NCBI GenBank assembly: GCA_023678885.1 | Contig: CM042985.1 | Coordinates: forward strand, 2,096,985 to 2,160,984 | Origin: Pogostemon cablin | Taxonomy: Eukaryota; Streptophyta; Magnoliopsida; Lamiales; Lamiaceae | Direction of reading: 5' to 3' | Length of the DNA: 64,000 nucleotides | Shown here: one piece after another, positions 1-9,902 of the stretch | Layout: each line of letters opens with the position of its first letter | Position numbering within the stretch: position 1 is the stretch's first letter | Program-made: the position numbers and the translations under genes | Notes under the pieces: model-generated | The model's database searches: none | The model's input: the letters and a program-made list of their open reading frames with translations, nothing else | Told to the model about the DNA's origin: nothing

Positions 1-1149
1 ACATATCATTCATGCAAACATCACTCAATCAAAATACCATTCAGAGTACTAAGTCATCAAGCTCACAAGATAAGTGTTTACTCTCTCACTCAAGTGCGTG
101 AGGCACTTCATAGGCTAGTATATACGATCATATTCAATCCATATTCACGCGTAATCATAAGCTTAGCAAAGGTCTCAAAAATCAACTCACAATCAACTTA
201 TTACTAGGATCACAAATGACTTGTCTTTGGGTTGTAATGTTGGCTCTTTGGAAAGGGTAGGAAAATTTGGATACAGTGACTCAAACACTAGTAGAGAGTT
301 ACCTTGGAGGTTCTCGATTTCTTCATTCGGCTTCATTTTCTCCTCCAATTCTTCTCTTGCACTTGTAATTTTCGAATTTCCTTCTCTTTCTTGCATCAAC
401 ATCATTCTTCTTTTGATAACTCGGGTACCGGTTGTAGGCACTTCCCTTTTCAAACAGCAATCGGGTGCTTTTTAAGCTTCACGCCCCATGTATAAGCAAT
501 TCGGTGTACCAGTTTCAGACACTACCCCTAAACAAGATTTAACCATGTACTTTTCTTACTCTACTCAACCTCATTCCATCTTCCTTCTTCTTCTTGCAAC
601 ACTTATTCACCTCAACTCTCATTACCAATGAATAGGGTATTTACAAAGCTCAAGTAAAGGTAAATAAGGCTATTTTATTTGGCTTGCCAAAGAAAAAGCT
701 TTTAAAGGCTCAAACGGGGCTACCAAAGGTTTATATGATCATTAGAAAATGTAAAATTTAGCTAAGTGACTCAATTAATCAAGAATGGCCTAAGATCATG
801 TCCTAGTATTTTATCAATTGTAAGTTTCACACAAGACTCCAAGTTAAGTTCTAGAATACGTTCATATGAATGATTCTCTCAAGAATAAACTATCATGATC
901 AAGCATGATTAAAAGGCTCAAATCCTCACATGGGTAAATAAAATCCTAAGTACTCCTCATAGCACATAATTAAGATCAAGTCCACAAGAACTCTATATAC
1001 TTATCAAATTACACATGCTTCTTATCAATGGAAATTAACACATGAACATATGAATGCACAAAAATCCATGAAACCCATATACCAAATCAAATCATACAAG
1101 CTTCTCTACAGCCCAACTCATGCATCATATAAAGATGGGATGAAGAACA

Positions 1150-1400
1150 CACTTTCCTGGCCTGTTCGACTTGTTTAACAGGTCGAACTATGAGTGTCAA
1201 GGTCGAACCACATACGTCGTGGTCGAACCGATCTTCAGTAATTTGCTGGCCCTGGTTCGACCTTGGTTCGACCTGATATTCAGGTCGAACCGTCTTGCTC
1301 GAGGTCGAACCCCTTCACTGGATAATTTTTAACACCTCGATTCGACTTCCTCTACTGAGTTTGACCTCCTGGCTTGGTCGAACCGATCTCGTAAAGCTTT
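1150..1400. repeat. Cluster of TTCGACC / GGTCGAACC motifs in copy A
   Basis: The short motif GGTCGAACC and its complement recur every 15-40 bases, often as close inverted pairs around a few bases such as CTGTT. It lies downstream of the post-pol purine tract of copy A and corresponds to the cluster at 13330-13730 in copy B. Confidence 0.85.
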
Positions 1401-1952
1401 AAAACCGAGCATTCTTCAATCCCTACACACTTCAAACTTCAAAATGAATCATTAGGTACCAACTAGAGCACAACTTCATCAAAATTAGTTCTTCAAAACC
1501 TATCAATCATGAGGAACTCCGTAATCACTCAAAATATAAAACAAAACACCACTAAACATTAGGCAAGTTACAAAAAATCGACACATAAAAACCGGTTAAA
1601 GTTTAAAATATTCGCAAAAAATTAACTCCCCTAACAAACGTCACAAAGAAAATATTATATGTCCAGTGCTTATTGATGTAAGTACATCACACCCCCCAAA
1701 CTTAGTAGAAACTATAGGCGAAACTAAGTTTGCAAAGAGATGTAATTGCCGATAAGTAAGCACTTTCAATATAAAAATTTCTTACTCACACTAAAGAAAT
1801 AAAGCAATAAAAACGGGAGGGAAAGCCCCCAACAGGCGCTCTTGTTTAACGTCGGAGAGTCACAACGGTACCTCTTTGTAGACTACTTGATCAGAGAACG
1901 GTCTCGTCGCATTCTCACCTTCCAATACTTTCTCCCCTGTTATTATCCACAC

Positions 1953-3019
1953 TTACCACCTTACCTTTCCTCGGCACCATACGATCAGTCGAATCTCCCT
2001 TCTCAAACTTTCTTGTCTCATTCCTTCAATCTTCCATTCAATTTTGGAATCACTCCCATCACCATTAAGATCAAGGTCAGGATGAAATTGATCACCAAAT
2101 AAAGAACGAGAGAAAGGACTTTCAGATTTGTTGGTGTCCGGTGGTAAGTTAGGAGGCTTCAAGTAGGCATCATCTTCTCTTTCTTTGTCCACAGTCATCA
2201 CGGTACCTCTCTTGGGCACAAAAATATGTTCATTATAATTACCTTCATCCCATGGTCGGCTAGACTCCTCCGGGTCAATTTTCCACTTGAATTCCGAATC
2301 ATCTGTCGGATCTTTTTTATTGTCACCAAGATAAGCATACTTCAAGTGTTCCGATAACGGTTTCAGCTCCTCTTTCTTTTTTTCCATTGGAGTGCTCTCT
2401 TTCTCCAACGGCAAGTACTTCATAGTCCCTTTCACTTCTTCAGCCTTAGCTTTTTCCAATGCATACCTAGCATCACCCAAAGAACGTAAGTTCTCAAGAT
2501 ATTCAATACATTCATCATTGGATAGACCATCAAGCTCCATAGTGGAATAAGTAGAAGACTCCATCACGCATGTCTCAAGCGGATCCTGAGACAGGATCAG
2601 AGACACATCTTCCTTCACAATCTTCTCCACCACATCAATATTATGACATTGACACTCCATGGGCATCTTCATTGCTTTGTCAAGATTGAATAGCACCTCT
2701 TCTTTATCCATCCGCAACTTGAGCTCCCCCTTTTGAACATCAATCATGGCCCCAGCAGTAGCAAGGAAAGGTCTCCCCAAGATAAGAGGGATATTATCCT
2801 TGTCATCTTCCATCTCAAGCATAAGAAAATCCACAGAAAAGACTAGTTTATCTACGTTGACGAGAATGTCTTCAATGATACCACTCGGAAATGTCATTGA
2901 CCTGTCCGCCAATTGTAGAGCAACTGTTGTAGGAGTTAACTCCCCCAAACCAAGCCTTTGAAAGATAGACAATGGCATCAAATTGATGCTTGCCCCAAGA
3001 TCGCACAAGGCTCGTCATG
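1953..3019 (-). pseudogene. Retropepsin-like fragment fused to an unknown C-terminal tail
   Basis: The minus-strand reading frame begins with a plant gypsy aspartic-protease core (CDLGASINLMPLS, with DLGA in place of the usual D-T/S-GA). It continues through ILGRPFLAT, typical of the protease flap and C-terminal region, and runs to about 2330 (EHLKYAYLGDN), the point where copy B goes on to reverse transcriptase. Here the frame instead enters about 120 residues (about 2320-1953) that match nothing else in the window and that I do not recognise. The frame is open across the junction. It starts directly against the solo LTR insertion, which separates it from its gag. It is not expected to be functional because RT and integrase are missing. 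Confidence 0.75.
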
Positions 3020-3024
3020 CCGGC

Positions 3025-4533
3025 TGATGAGTGATATTTTCACCTAGATTTTAGTATCTTTTTATGTGAGTTTTCGTATATTTTTATCCGTATTTTATGT
3101 GTTATTTGGTTGTGTTTTGTGTTTTTATGGAAATGTGTGTGAATGAGCGGATCTCAATTCGGAGTTGAAACGAGGGAGAACGAGACAAAACAGTGAAGAA
3201 ATACAGGAGCCAGCACCAACGCGGGCCGTGTAGCCAACACGGCCCTGTAAGAGGTGGCCGTGCGGCGACACCAATTCGTTCAACATGGGCAACTTAAGGC
3301 CGTGTCCAGTCGCACGAGTCGTGTTGGCAGCACGAGCCGTGTCATCAACACGGCCCTGTAAGAAAAGGCCGTGCGGGAGCATCAGTTCACACGACACGGC
3401 CACCTTATGGCCGTGTGGCAGAGCACGACTCGTGCTGTGTAAAATCCTGGAAAAAAAATCAGAATCCTTCTAGAAGCCTCCCAAGGGGTATAAATACCCA
3501 ATACTTCAATATGTGGAAAAAGATCCGAAATCCACTCTTCCACACACACCTCACACACCTTTTCCTCCATTTTTCACCTTCACCTTCATCCATTCTTCAT
3601 CCTTTGGATCTACCTTGATCCAACCATTAAATCCTTCATCCAAGTAGCTAGAGAAGCAAGGAAGAGAGGTGAATTGCAAGGGGAAGAAGAAGATCACCAT
3701 TGGAGACATCCAAGGGAGTTTTCATCTAAACTTTGTATTGAAACCAATTGTTTATCATGTTTTGTAAGGAATTTAATGTCTATGTTAATTTTCTTATGGA
3801 TATGAGAGGCTAATCTCCCTTGTGAGATTAGCAATATGAATTGTGTTGGATAATTTTTGGTATTTTGCAATTGAATGATTATGTTGATTGGGTTAATTGA
3901 TTTTCTATCATTGATGCTTTAGATCTTGAGGTTTATGATGATTTGTGTGTTTAATTGTTTTAAGCATGTGATTAGATTGAGAAGTCAATTGCATATTTAG
4001 GATAATTAAGTGAATCATTTCATCAAACACTTCATGTGCATTATAGATTGTGAAGAGATTGAGAAGTCCTTCATAGTTTAGAACCCTTTGATAGAACATA
4101 TCATTTATTAGATTGAGAAGTCAATAGATTATATGAAGGGACTCTCATTTCAAGCTTAGTACCTAGTTAGAATTGTTTGAGTGAGAACCAATCCAATGAA
4201 TGTCATTCCATATCCTATTCATTCCGAGAGGGAGTTTAGGTGATCTTAGTGTTGGCCCTTAGCCTTTTTCCCATGACACATATGAATTCATTGCATGATA
4301 CCTAGATTTTTCATGCTTTAAGTATTGTTAATCTCATCTCTATCTACTTGGCTCATTCATCCATCTCCCATTCATCTATCCATTTATTTTATTGTCATTT
4401 CTTGATTATCTCTCCTTCTTGATCATCTCTATAAGACTATGACAAACACGAGATCGCTTAGACCCTAGTACCTTCCTCCCTGTGGTTCGATAATTTCTTT
4501 AATTGGTCATGCCTACTATATTATGACTAATCA
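3025..4533 (+). mobile_element. Solo LTR with 5-bp target duplication CCGGC
   Basis: The element begins TGATGAGTGATATTTTCACC and ends TATGACTAATCA, the TG...CA ends expected of an LTR. It is flanked by perfect direct repeats CCGGC at 3020-3024 and 4534-4538, and removing it restores the gag/protease junction of copy A. At 1509 bp with no internal domain it is best read as a solo LTR left by LTR-LTR recombination. Its family shares the opening TTTTCACCTAGATTTTAG with the LTRs at 25943 and 35818. It contains the ACGGCC palindrome cluster at about 3210-3445 and a TATA-like TATAAATACC at about 3490. Confidence 0.92.
3210..3445. repeat. ACGGCCGTGT palindromic motif cluster inside LTR
   Basis: Blocks such as ACACGGCCCTGTAAGA, GGCCGTGT and CACGACTCGTG recur, many of them self-complementary. 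The same cluster sits at the same relative place in every LTR of this superfamily in the window (about 16100-16870, 26180-26540, 36060-36415, and 42470-42740 inverted), upstream of the LTR's TATA-like box. Confidence 0.85.
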
Positions 4534-4538
4534 CCGGC

Positions 4539-5136
4539 CTTTGCCAATCTCACACAAAATAGTGAAGCTTTCCGAATCCTTCATCTTCTGTGGTAGCTTC
4601 TTTTGGATGATCGAGCTGCAATTTTCAGACAAGTTCACTGTGTCAACTCCGTTCAAGCTTCTCTTCTTCAACAATATGTCCTTAAGGAATCGGGCATAAT
4701 ACGGCATCTCAATTATTGCCTCAGAGAAAGGAATGTTCAAGCATATCTTGTTCATGATATCTGAAAACCTCTTGAACTTCTCTTCCAATCCCTTCTTCAC
4801 GAGCTTGTAAGGAAACAGCAAAGGTATCTTTGTTTTGGGAATGCCCCATTCATCACGTTCAACCTTCTCCGCTTTATCCTTCTCGGCTTTTAACCTCTTG
4901 GCTTTTTCCCACTTCTTCTCAGCTATAATCTCTGTATTTTGTTCATTCTGAACCACTGGAGTAGCATCCACATCATGAGGAGTGTACGGTAAAGAAACAG
5001 GTATGTTTTGGACGGATTCGACCTGATAAACAGGTCGAACCAGGTACGTAATGGTCAAACCGATCATCTGGAAGACTGCTCTCTTTCTAAAATTGACGTT
5101 CGATGTGGGTTCGACCTGTTTGGTAGGTTGAATCAC
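4539..5136 (-). pseudogene. gag C-terminal fragment of copy A
   Basis: The minus-strand frame contains the region that joins gag to protease in this family: a charged stretch rich in EKKWEKAKRLKAEK, then WGIPKTKIP, then FSEAIIEMPYYARFLKDILLKKRSL and LPQKMKDSESFTILCEIGKG. The same blocks occur in copy B (about 8880-9275) and in the full-length element (about 29745-30110). Its first part is made of GGTCGAACC-derived peptide (repeated QVEP). It ends at the solo LTR boundary. It is a remnant without the N-terminal capsid-like region. Confidence 0.8.
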
Positions 5137-5380
5137 AGGTCAAACCGCACCACTGGACAATTTCTGCTCCTTGTTCGACCAACTGGCAGGTCGAACCCCA
5201 ATGTCGTGGTCGAACCCTTCTTTTCGCAAACTGGTTCGACCATGGTTCGACCTGTTGAACAGGTCGAACCCCTTGGTCCTGGTCGAACTCTCCTCCTGTT
5301 CTTTCCATGTCGCTGGTTTGACCTGTTGGAGTGGTCGAATCCTCCTTCAATCAGGTCGAACCCTACCATTTTTTGGGCGA
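5010..5380. repeat. TTCGACC / GGTCGAACC motif cluster in gag of copy A
   Basis: This is the same motif family as at 1150-1400, here within the gag region of copy A, matching the cluster at 8280-8790 in copy B. Several members form imperfect hairpins around short spacers. Confidence 0.85.
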
Positions 5381-5390
5381 TTCGCATGGC

Positions 5391-6168
5391 TTCGACTCCG
5401 TCTCTTCAATTCTTGGCACTTCCACTCCGATTTCGCTATTAAAACCACTCAAAGAGCTACACTAACACCTGATTCATGCTAATTCACAATATACATAGGT
5501 TTCCCACCTATTTCACCTTCAAAACTCTCCAAAACTAGCACAAAACATGATGTTAAACTTGTGAATTTACACACTCATCAATTCCAAAGTCTTATTAGAA
5601 CTATCTTATATGAATACTTGTTAATTGAATCATATTCGGGTTAATAAGTAGGATAAAGAGTATAACTTTATAGTACTTATAAAGGGAGATCAAATCGGGT
5701 TAGAGTACTAAGTGCACGGGAAATAATTGATTATGATAGTACCTAGAAAGGGAGGTAAAATATACATCTTGCTACGAGGATATTCACACGTATCATACGC
5801 ATATCTACTTATGTCTATAGAGTAAATTTGCATGGTTTGGTGATGCGTCCATAAACCACGAGGCAGAGTCGGACACCGTCACATGAAAGTATGAATTAAT
5901 AAGTGAAACTGGATGACCTGACGAACTACCTATCATCTTACTTGATCACAACCTACTACATCTTCTTCTTGTTATTTTTAATTGTTATTAGTTGTTACTT
6001 AATACCAAAACCATTACAATTACCAACATAGTCATAATTTACTAGAACATAATTAAATTGATATTTATCCGTCCCTTGGATTCGATATATAACTTAGTCA
6101 CCTTCGAAACTACAATCGATATCCTTCATACTTGGGGATTAAATTGTGTGTTGAGAAAACACCCATCA
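5391..6168 (+). other. Probable 5' LTR end and leader of copy B
   Basis: No gene is seen in 5391-6168. The stretch ends in ACACCCATCA just before a primer-binding-site-like sequence, so at least its 3' part is the end of the 5' LTR of copy B. The LTR start could not be fixed. Part of this stretch (from about 5788) is duplicated at 7023-7446. Confidence 0.55.
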
Positions 6169-6174
6169 TGTTTC

Positions 6175-6192
6175 TGGCGCCATTTTCGGGGA
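6175..6192 (+). promoter_or_regulatory. Primer-binding site of copy B (degenerate)
   Basis: TGGCGCCATTTTCGGGGA begins 6 bases after the LTR end. It resembles the complement of the 3' end of plant tRNA-Asp (TGGCGCCGTTGCCGGGG), the primer used by many Athila/Tat elements, with a few mismatches. Confidence 0.7.
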
Positions 6193-6279
6193 TGGCGTAA
6201 AATATCTTTTTATTATTTCTAGTTTTATTAGGACTATTTTTCTTGTTTTACTGTGTTAACTCTTGGTCTTTTCAGGTGT

Positions 6280-7065
6280 ATGCTTACGAGATCAAAGAAA
6301 GGTGAATTAGAACCATATAATCCTGAGATCGGAGCATCATCGAGGAAGAAGAAGAAGAGTAAGAATAAGAAAGAAGAACCAACTACAGCTCTGAATTTTG
6401 GAGTTGAAGTGGACGAACCGAACTCGAAAGCGACTGAAACTGTAGTTGATCCAAACGCAGCAGCAGAGGAAGTCGACATGGCCAACGAAAGGGCCAATCT
6501 GGATAATCTGGCCATCCGTGAAGTCTTCAAGAATAACGGGGCTGGACATTTTGGGCTTCTAGGAGCGAGAGGGGCTAATGCAGATTTTGATCTTCACCCC
6601 GCTCTTATTAGCATGATAGAAAGGAACTCCTTTTCAGGAGGGTCTTTTGAGAATCCGCAGCAGCATCTAAACAAGTTCTTGGGCTATGCAAGTACTCAAA
6701 AAGATGCAGGAGAACATAAAGATGCTAGGAAGATCCTCTTGTTTAAATTCTCGCTTACTGAAAAGGCGAGAGATTGGTACGACACTATCAATGCAGCTGA
6801 ATGTACTACTTGGGAGCAATTGAAGTTGAAGTTCTTGGAGAGATACATGCCACCTTCAAAGGTGTTCAAGATGAAGCAAGACATTAACCAATTTGCTATC
6901 GATAGTAGAGAGAAGTTTCATGAAGCGTGGGATAGATTCAAGGACATGCTTCGCAAGTGTCCTCAACATGGGCTATCTAAAGCTCAATATATCAGCATAT
7001 TCTACAATGGATTGGACTGTGATTCACATGTGTCATACGCATATCTACTTGTGTCTATAGAGTAG
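6280..7065 (+). pseudogene. gag N-terminal part of copy B
   Basis: Starting at the ATG of MLTRSKKGELEPY, the frame has a basic, low-complexity N-terminus followed by the plant retrotransposon gag domain. Hallmarks are FKFSLTEKARDWYDTI, TTWEQLKLKFLERYMPPSK and KFHEAWDRFKDMLRKCPQHG, shared with the full-length element at about 28450-28690. The protein would form the capsid-like particle. The frame runs into a copy of the element's own leader at about 7023 and stops at 7063-7065, so the middle of gag is interrupted. Confidence 0.85.
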
Positions 7066-7446
7066 ATTTGCATGGTTTAGTGATGCGTCCATAAACCACG
7101 AGGCAGAGTCAGACATCGTCACACGAAAGTATGAATTAATAAGTGAAACTGGATGACCTAACGAAGTACCTATCATCTTACTTGATCACAACCTACTACC
7201 TCTTCTTCTTGTTATTTTTAATTATTTTTAGTTGTTACTTAATACCAAAACCATTACAATTACCAACATAGTCATAATTTACTAGAATATAATTAAATTG
7301 ATATTTATCCGTCCCTTGGGTTCGATATATAACTTGGTCACCTTCGAAACTACAATCGATATCCTTCATACTTGGGGATTAAATTGTGTGTTGAAAAAAC
7401 ACCCATCAAGTTTCTGGTGCTGTTGTCGGGGACGGCGTAAAATATC
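7023..7446 (+). repeat. Leader/PBS segment duplicated into gag
   Basis: These bases repeat 5788-6212 at high identity: TCATACGCATATCTACTT, then CCACGAGGCAGAGTC, through to the primer-binding-site region and GGCGTAAAATATC. The copy sits inside gag about 1235 bp downstream of the original and separates gag N- and C-terminal parts. Confidence 0.85.
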
Positions 7447-7451
7447 TTTTT

Positions 7452-8957
7452 GTGTTATTGGATACTTCTTCTAATGGAGCATTGCTTACTAAGTCATCTG
7501 TAGAGGCCGAGAAGTTGTTTGAAGATATTTCGATGAACTCGAGAGATTGGCCAACTGATAGAGTTAGAGGTACTTACGTCCTTGGAAAAGTGGCTAAGGT
7601 TGAACATGCTATGGTGAAAACAAGTAGAGAAGATGAGATCATCTCTAGCTTGTCGAATATCAACAAGCTACTTGGTAGCAACAAAAGTAAATCAGCGATA
7701 TATCTCAGCGCATACCAATCATGTAGCAGGAAGTAATGAATGATGGAACAATCCAAGAGGAGTTGGCAGAGGCAAACTACGCTATGGGTCAAAGTATTCA
7801 ATGAACTAGGTACCCTAATCAAGGAAACCGGAACTATTAGGGGAACTACAACAATCGTGGTCCCCCGGGTAACTATCAACAGCCTAGGAGGCCGGAGTTT
7901 TTATGGAGCAATCCGAACAATGCAGTTCAATCTTCGATGGGTGTTGATCCGAGTGTGAAAGTGGAAGAAGGAAAGCCGGGTTTCGAGGATACGGTGAACA
8001 GGTACATGGCAAGGAATGATGAAAGAGTGAACCGCCTTGAGGCCAAACTTGAGAAGAAGATCGATGATCATCACAAGGATTTGTCTACTCAAGTTAAAGA
8101 TCTTACGTTGTTGATGGGAATAATAGCAGAGAATGTGAATACATTGACTCAATCTGTAGAGAAGAGGAAGTTTCCATCTCAGAGTATTGAGAATTCAAAG
8201 TCGTGTAATGCCATCACACTGAGGTCGAGAACGCAGTACGAGGGACCGATGAGGCCGGAATCAAATTTGGACACGTCTAGGCCTTGATTTGACCATGATT
8301 CGACTTACACAACAGGTCGAACCATACAGGACAGGTCGAATCGGAGCTCTGGACATGATCAGGAAGCAGAGCAATATCGGTTCAACCAACTTCCAGCTAA
8401 TTCGACCTGGCCCACATGTCGAACCAGACCATCCAGAGCACTCTGTTTTGATAGAAGGTCGGTTCAACCAAAGCCACAATAATTCAACCTGGTCATCAGA
8501 TCAAACCGAGGTCGAACCACACTTCGCGAAGCACCCTATTCTATCGCAGCAACGATTCGACCATGACATAGTCGGTTCGACCAAGCCAGCAGGTCTAACC
8601 CAGGTCAAACCAGAGGCTAAAAATCATACAGTAAGGAGGTTCAACCTGGGAAAGGATGGTTTGACCAAGTCAGCAGGTCGAACCCATGTCGAATCACAGA
8701 TTCAGAGAGAGATCTGGGTTCCTGAAGATCGATTCGACCATTATGTACCTGATTCGACCTATCAAGCAGGTCGAACCAAGGTCGAACCTTGCCGAAACAT
8801 ACCTATTTTCACTCCAAATACTCTCGATGATGTGGATGCTACTCCAGTGGTTCAGAGTGAACATCATACAGAGATTATAGCTGAGAAAAAGTGGGAGAGA
8901 GCCAAGCAATTGAGAGCCAAAAAGGAGAAAGCGGAGAAGGTTGAACGTGATGAATGA
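7452..8957 (+). pseudogene. gag middle and C-terminal part of copy B
   Basis: After the leader duplication gag resumes with SSVEAEKLFEDISMNSRDWP, which corresponds to AMKAMDIFEDIAMNAYQWP in the full-length element. Several frame changes follow (near 7736 and 7930). A coiled-coil-like stretch is then seen at 7937-8287 (RVNRLEAKLEKKIDDHHKDL), followed by ITLRS. From 8289 the frame is built from GGTCGAACC repeats, and then returns to the conserved EIIAEKKWERAKQLRAKK block, ending at a stop at about 8955. It is clearly broken. Confidence 0.75.
8280..8790. repeat. TTCGACC / GGTCGAACC motif cluster inside gag of copy B
   Basis: About 500 bp of spaced GGTCGAACC and TTCGACC motifs with divergent spacers. 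The frame stays open through most of it, giving repeated QVEP and RTKVEP peptides. The matching place in the full-length element (25943-37640) lacks the motifs, so the cluster is family-specific. Confidence 0.85.
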
Positions 8958-9062
8958 GGCATCCCCAAAACAAAGATACCCCCGTCATTTCCTTACAAGC
9001 TCGTGAAGAAGGGATTGGAAGAGTAGTTCAAGAGTTTTTCAGATATCATAAACAAGATAAGC

Positions 9063-9278
9063 TTGAGCATTCCTTTCTCTGTGGTAATAATTGAGATGTC
9101 GTACTATGCCCAATTCCTTAAGGACATATTGTTGAAGAAGAGAAGCTTGAACGGAATTGAGACGGTGAATTTGTCTGAAAATTACAGCTTGATTATCCAA
9201 AAGAAGTTGCCACAGAAGATGAAGGATCCGGGAAGCTTCACTATCTTGGGTGAGATTGAAAAGGGGTCGGCATGACGA
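9063..9278 (+). pseudogene. gag-protease linker of copy B
   Basis: The frame carries EMSYYAQFLKDILLKKRSLNG and LPQKMKDPGSFTILGEIEKG, the block preceding protease in all three copies of the window. It ends at a TGA within GGCATGACGAGCC, which may be a CGA changed to TGA. Protease follows directly in the same frame. Confidence 0.75.
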
Positions 9279-9281
9279 GCC

Positions 9282-9890
9282 TTGTGCGATCTTGGGGCAA
9301 GCATCAATTTGATGCCATTGTCTATCTTTCAACTGCTTGGTTTGAGGGAGTTAACTCCTACAACAGTTGCTCTACAATTGGCGGACAGGTCGATGACGTT
9401 TTCAAAAGGTATCATTGAAGACGTTCTTGTCAAAGTGGAGAAACTAGTCTTTCCTGTGGATTTTCTTGTGCTTGAGATGGAAGATGACAAGGATAATATT
9501 CCTCTTATCTTGGGGAGACCTTTCCTTGCTACTGCTGGGGTCATGATTGATGTTAAAAAGGGGGAGCTTAGGTTGCGGATGGGTAAAGAAGAGGTCTTAT
9601 TCAACCTTGACTAAGCAATAAAGATGCCTATGGAATCACAATGTCATAGTAATAATGTAGTGGAGGAGATTGTGAAGGAAGATATGTCTCTGATTCTGTC
9701 TAAGGATCCTCTTGAGACATGCTTGATGGAGTCTCTTACTTATCCCACTACGGAGCTTGACGATCTTTCTAATGAGGTATGTATTGAATATCTTGAAATT
9801 TTACTTGCTTTGGGTGATGTCAGGTATGAATTGGAGAAGTCTAAAGTTGAGGAAGTGAAGTGGACTAGGAAGTATTTGCCGTTGGATTGA
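9282..9890 (+). pseudogene. Retropepsin-like protease region of copy B
   Basis: The frame begins RALCDLGASINLMPLSIF, the aspartic-protease active-site region (DLGA variant), and continues with LADRSMTF, VDFLVLEMEDDKDNIPLILGRPFLAT and a conserved acidic linker. An in-frame TAA at about 9612-9614 and a stop near 9888 interrupt it. The protein would process the Gag-Pol polyprotein. It is inactive as it stands. Confidence 0.85.
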
Positions 9891-9902
9891 GAGAGCACTC
9901 CG

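Larger units (their letters stand above)
1..5390 (-). mobile_element. Internally deleted Athila-type Ty3/gypsy copy (copy A)
   Basis: Read on the minus strand, this stretch carries the end of gag (about 5136-4539), the retropepsin-like region (3019-2330), then a jump that removes all of RT, RNase H and integrase, then the post-pol region (about 1860-1640) with its purine tract, and a cluster of GGTCGAACC motifs. The parts match the plus-strand copy at 8.8-13.7 kb closely, so both belong to one family. The right limit near 5390 is where similarity to copy B stops. The left limit lies outside the window. From about 1 to 1140 no convincing gene is seen and this part has no counterpart in copy B. 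It is non-autonomous and decayed, and is split by the solo LTR at 3025-4533. Confidence 0.75.

Noticed and set aside
193..453. 86-codon minus-strand ORF in the left edge
   Set aside because: Charged, without recognised domain, in decayed retroelement spacer; no support for a gene.
1842..2102. 86-codon plus-strand ORF
   Set aside because: Antisense to the protease-tail fragment of copy A; no independent evidence.
5008..5482. Plus-strand ORFs at 5008-5442 and 5171-5482
   Set aside because: They are reverse-complement shadows of the GGTCGAACC-rich gag region of copy A.
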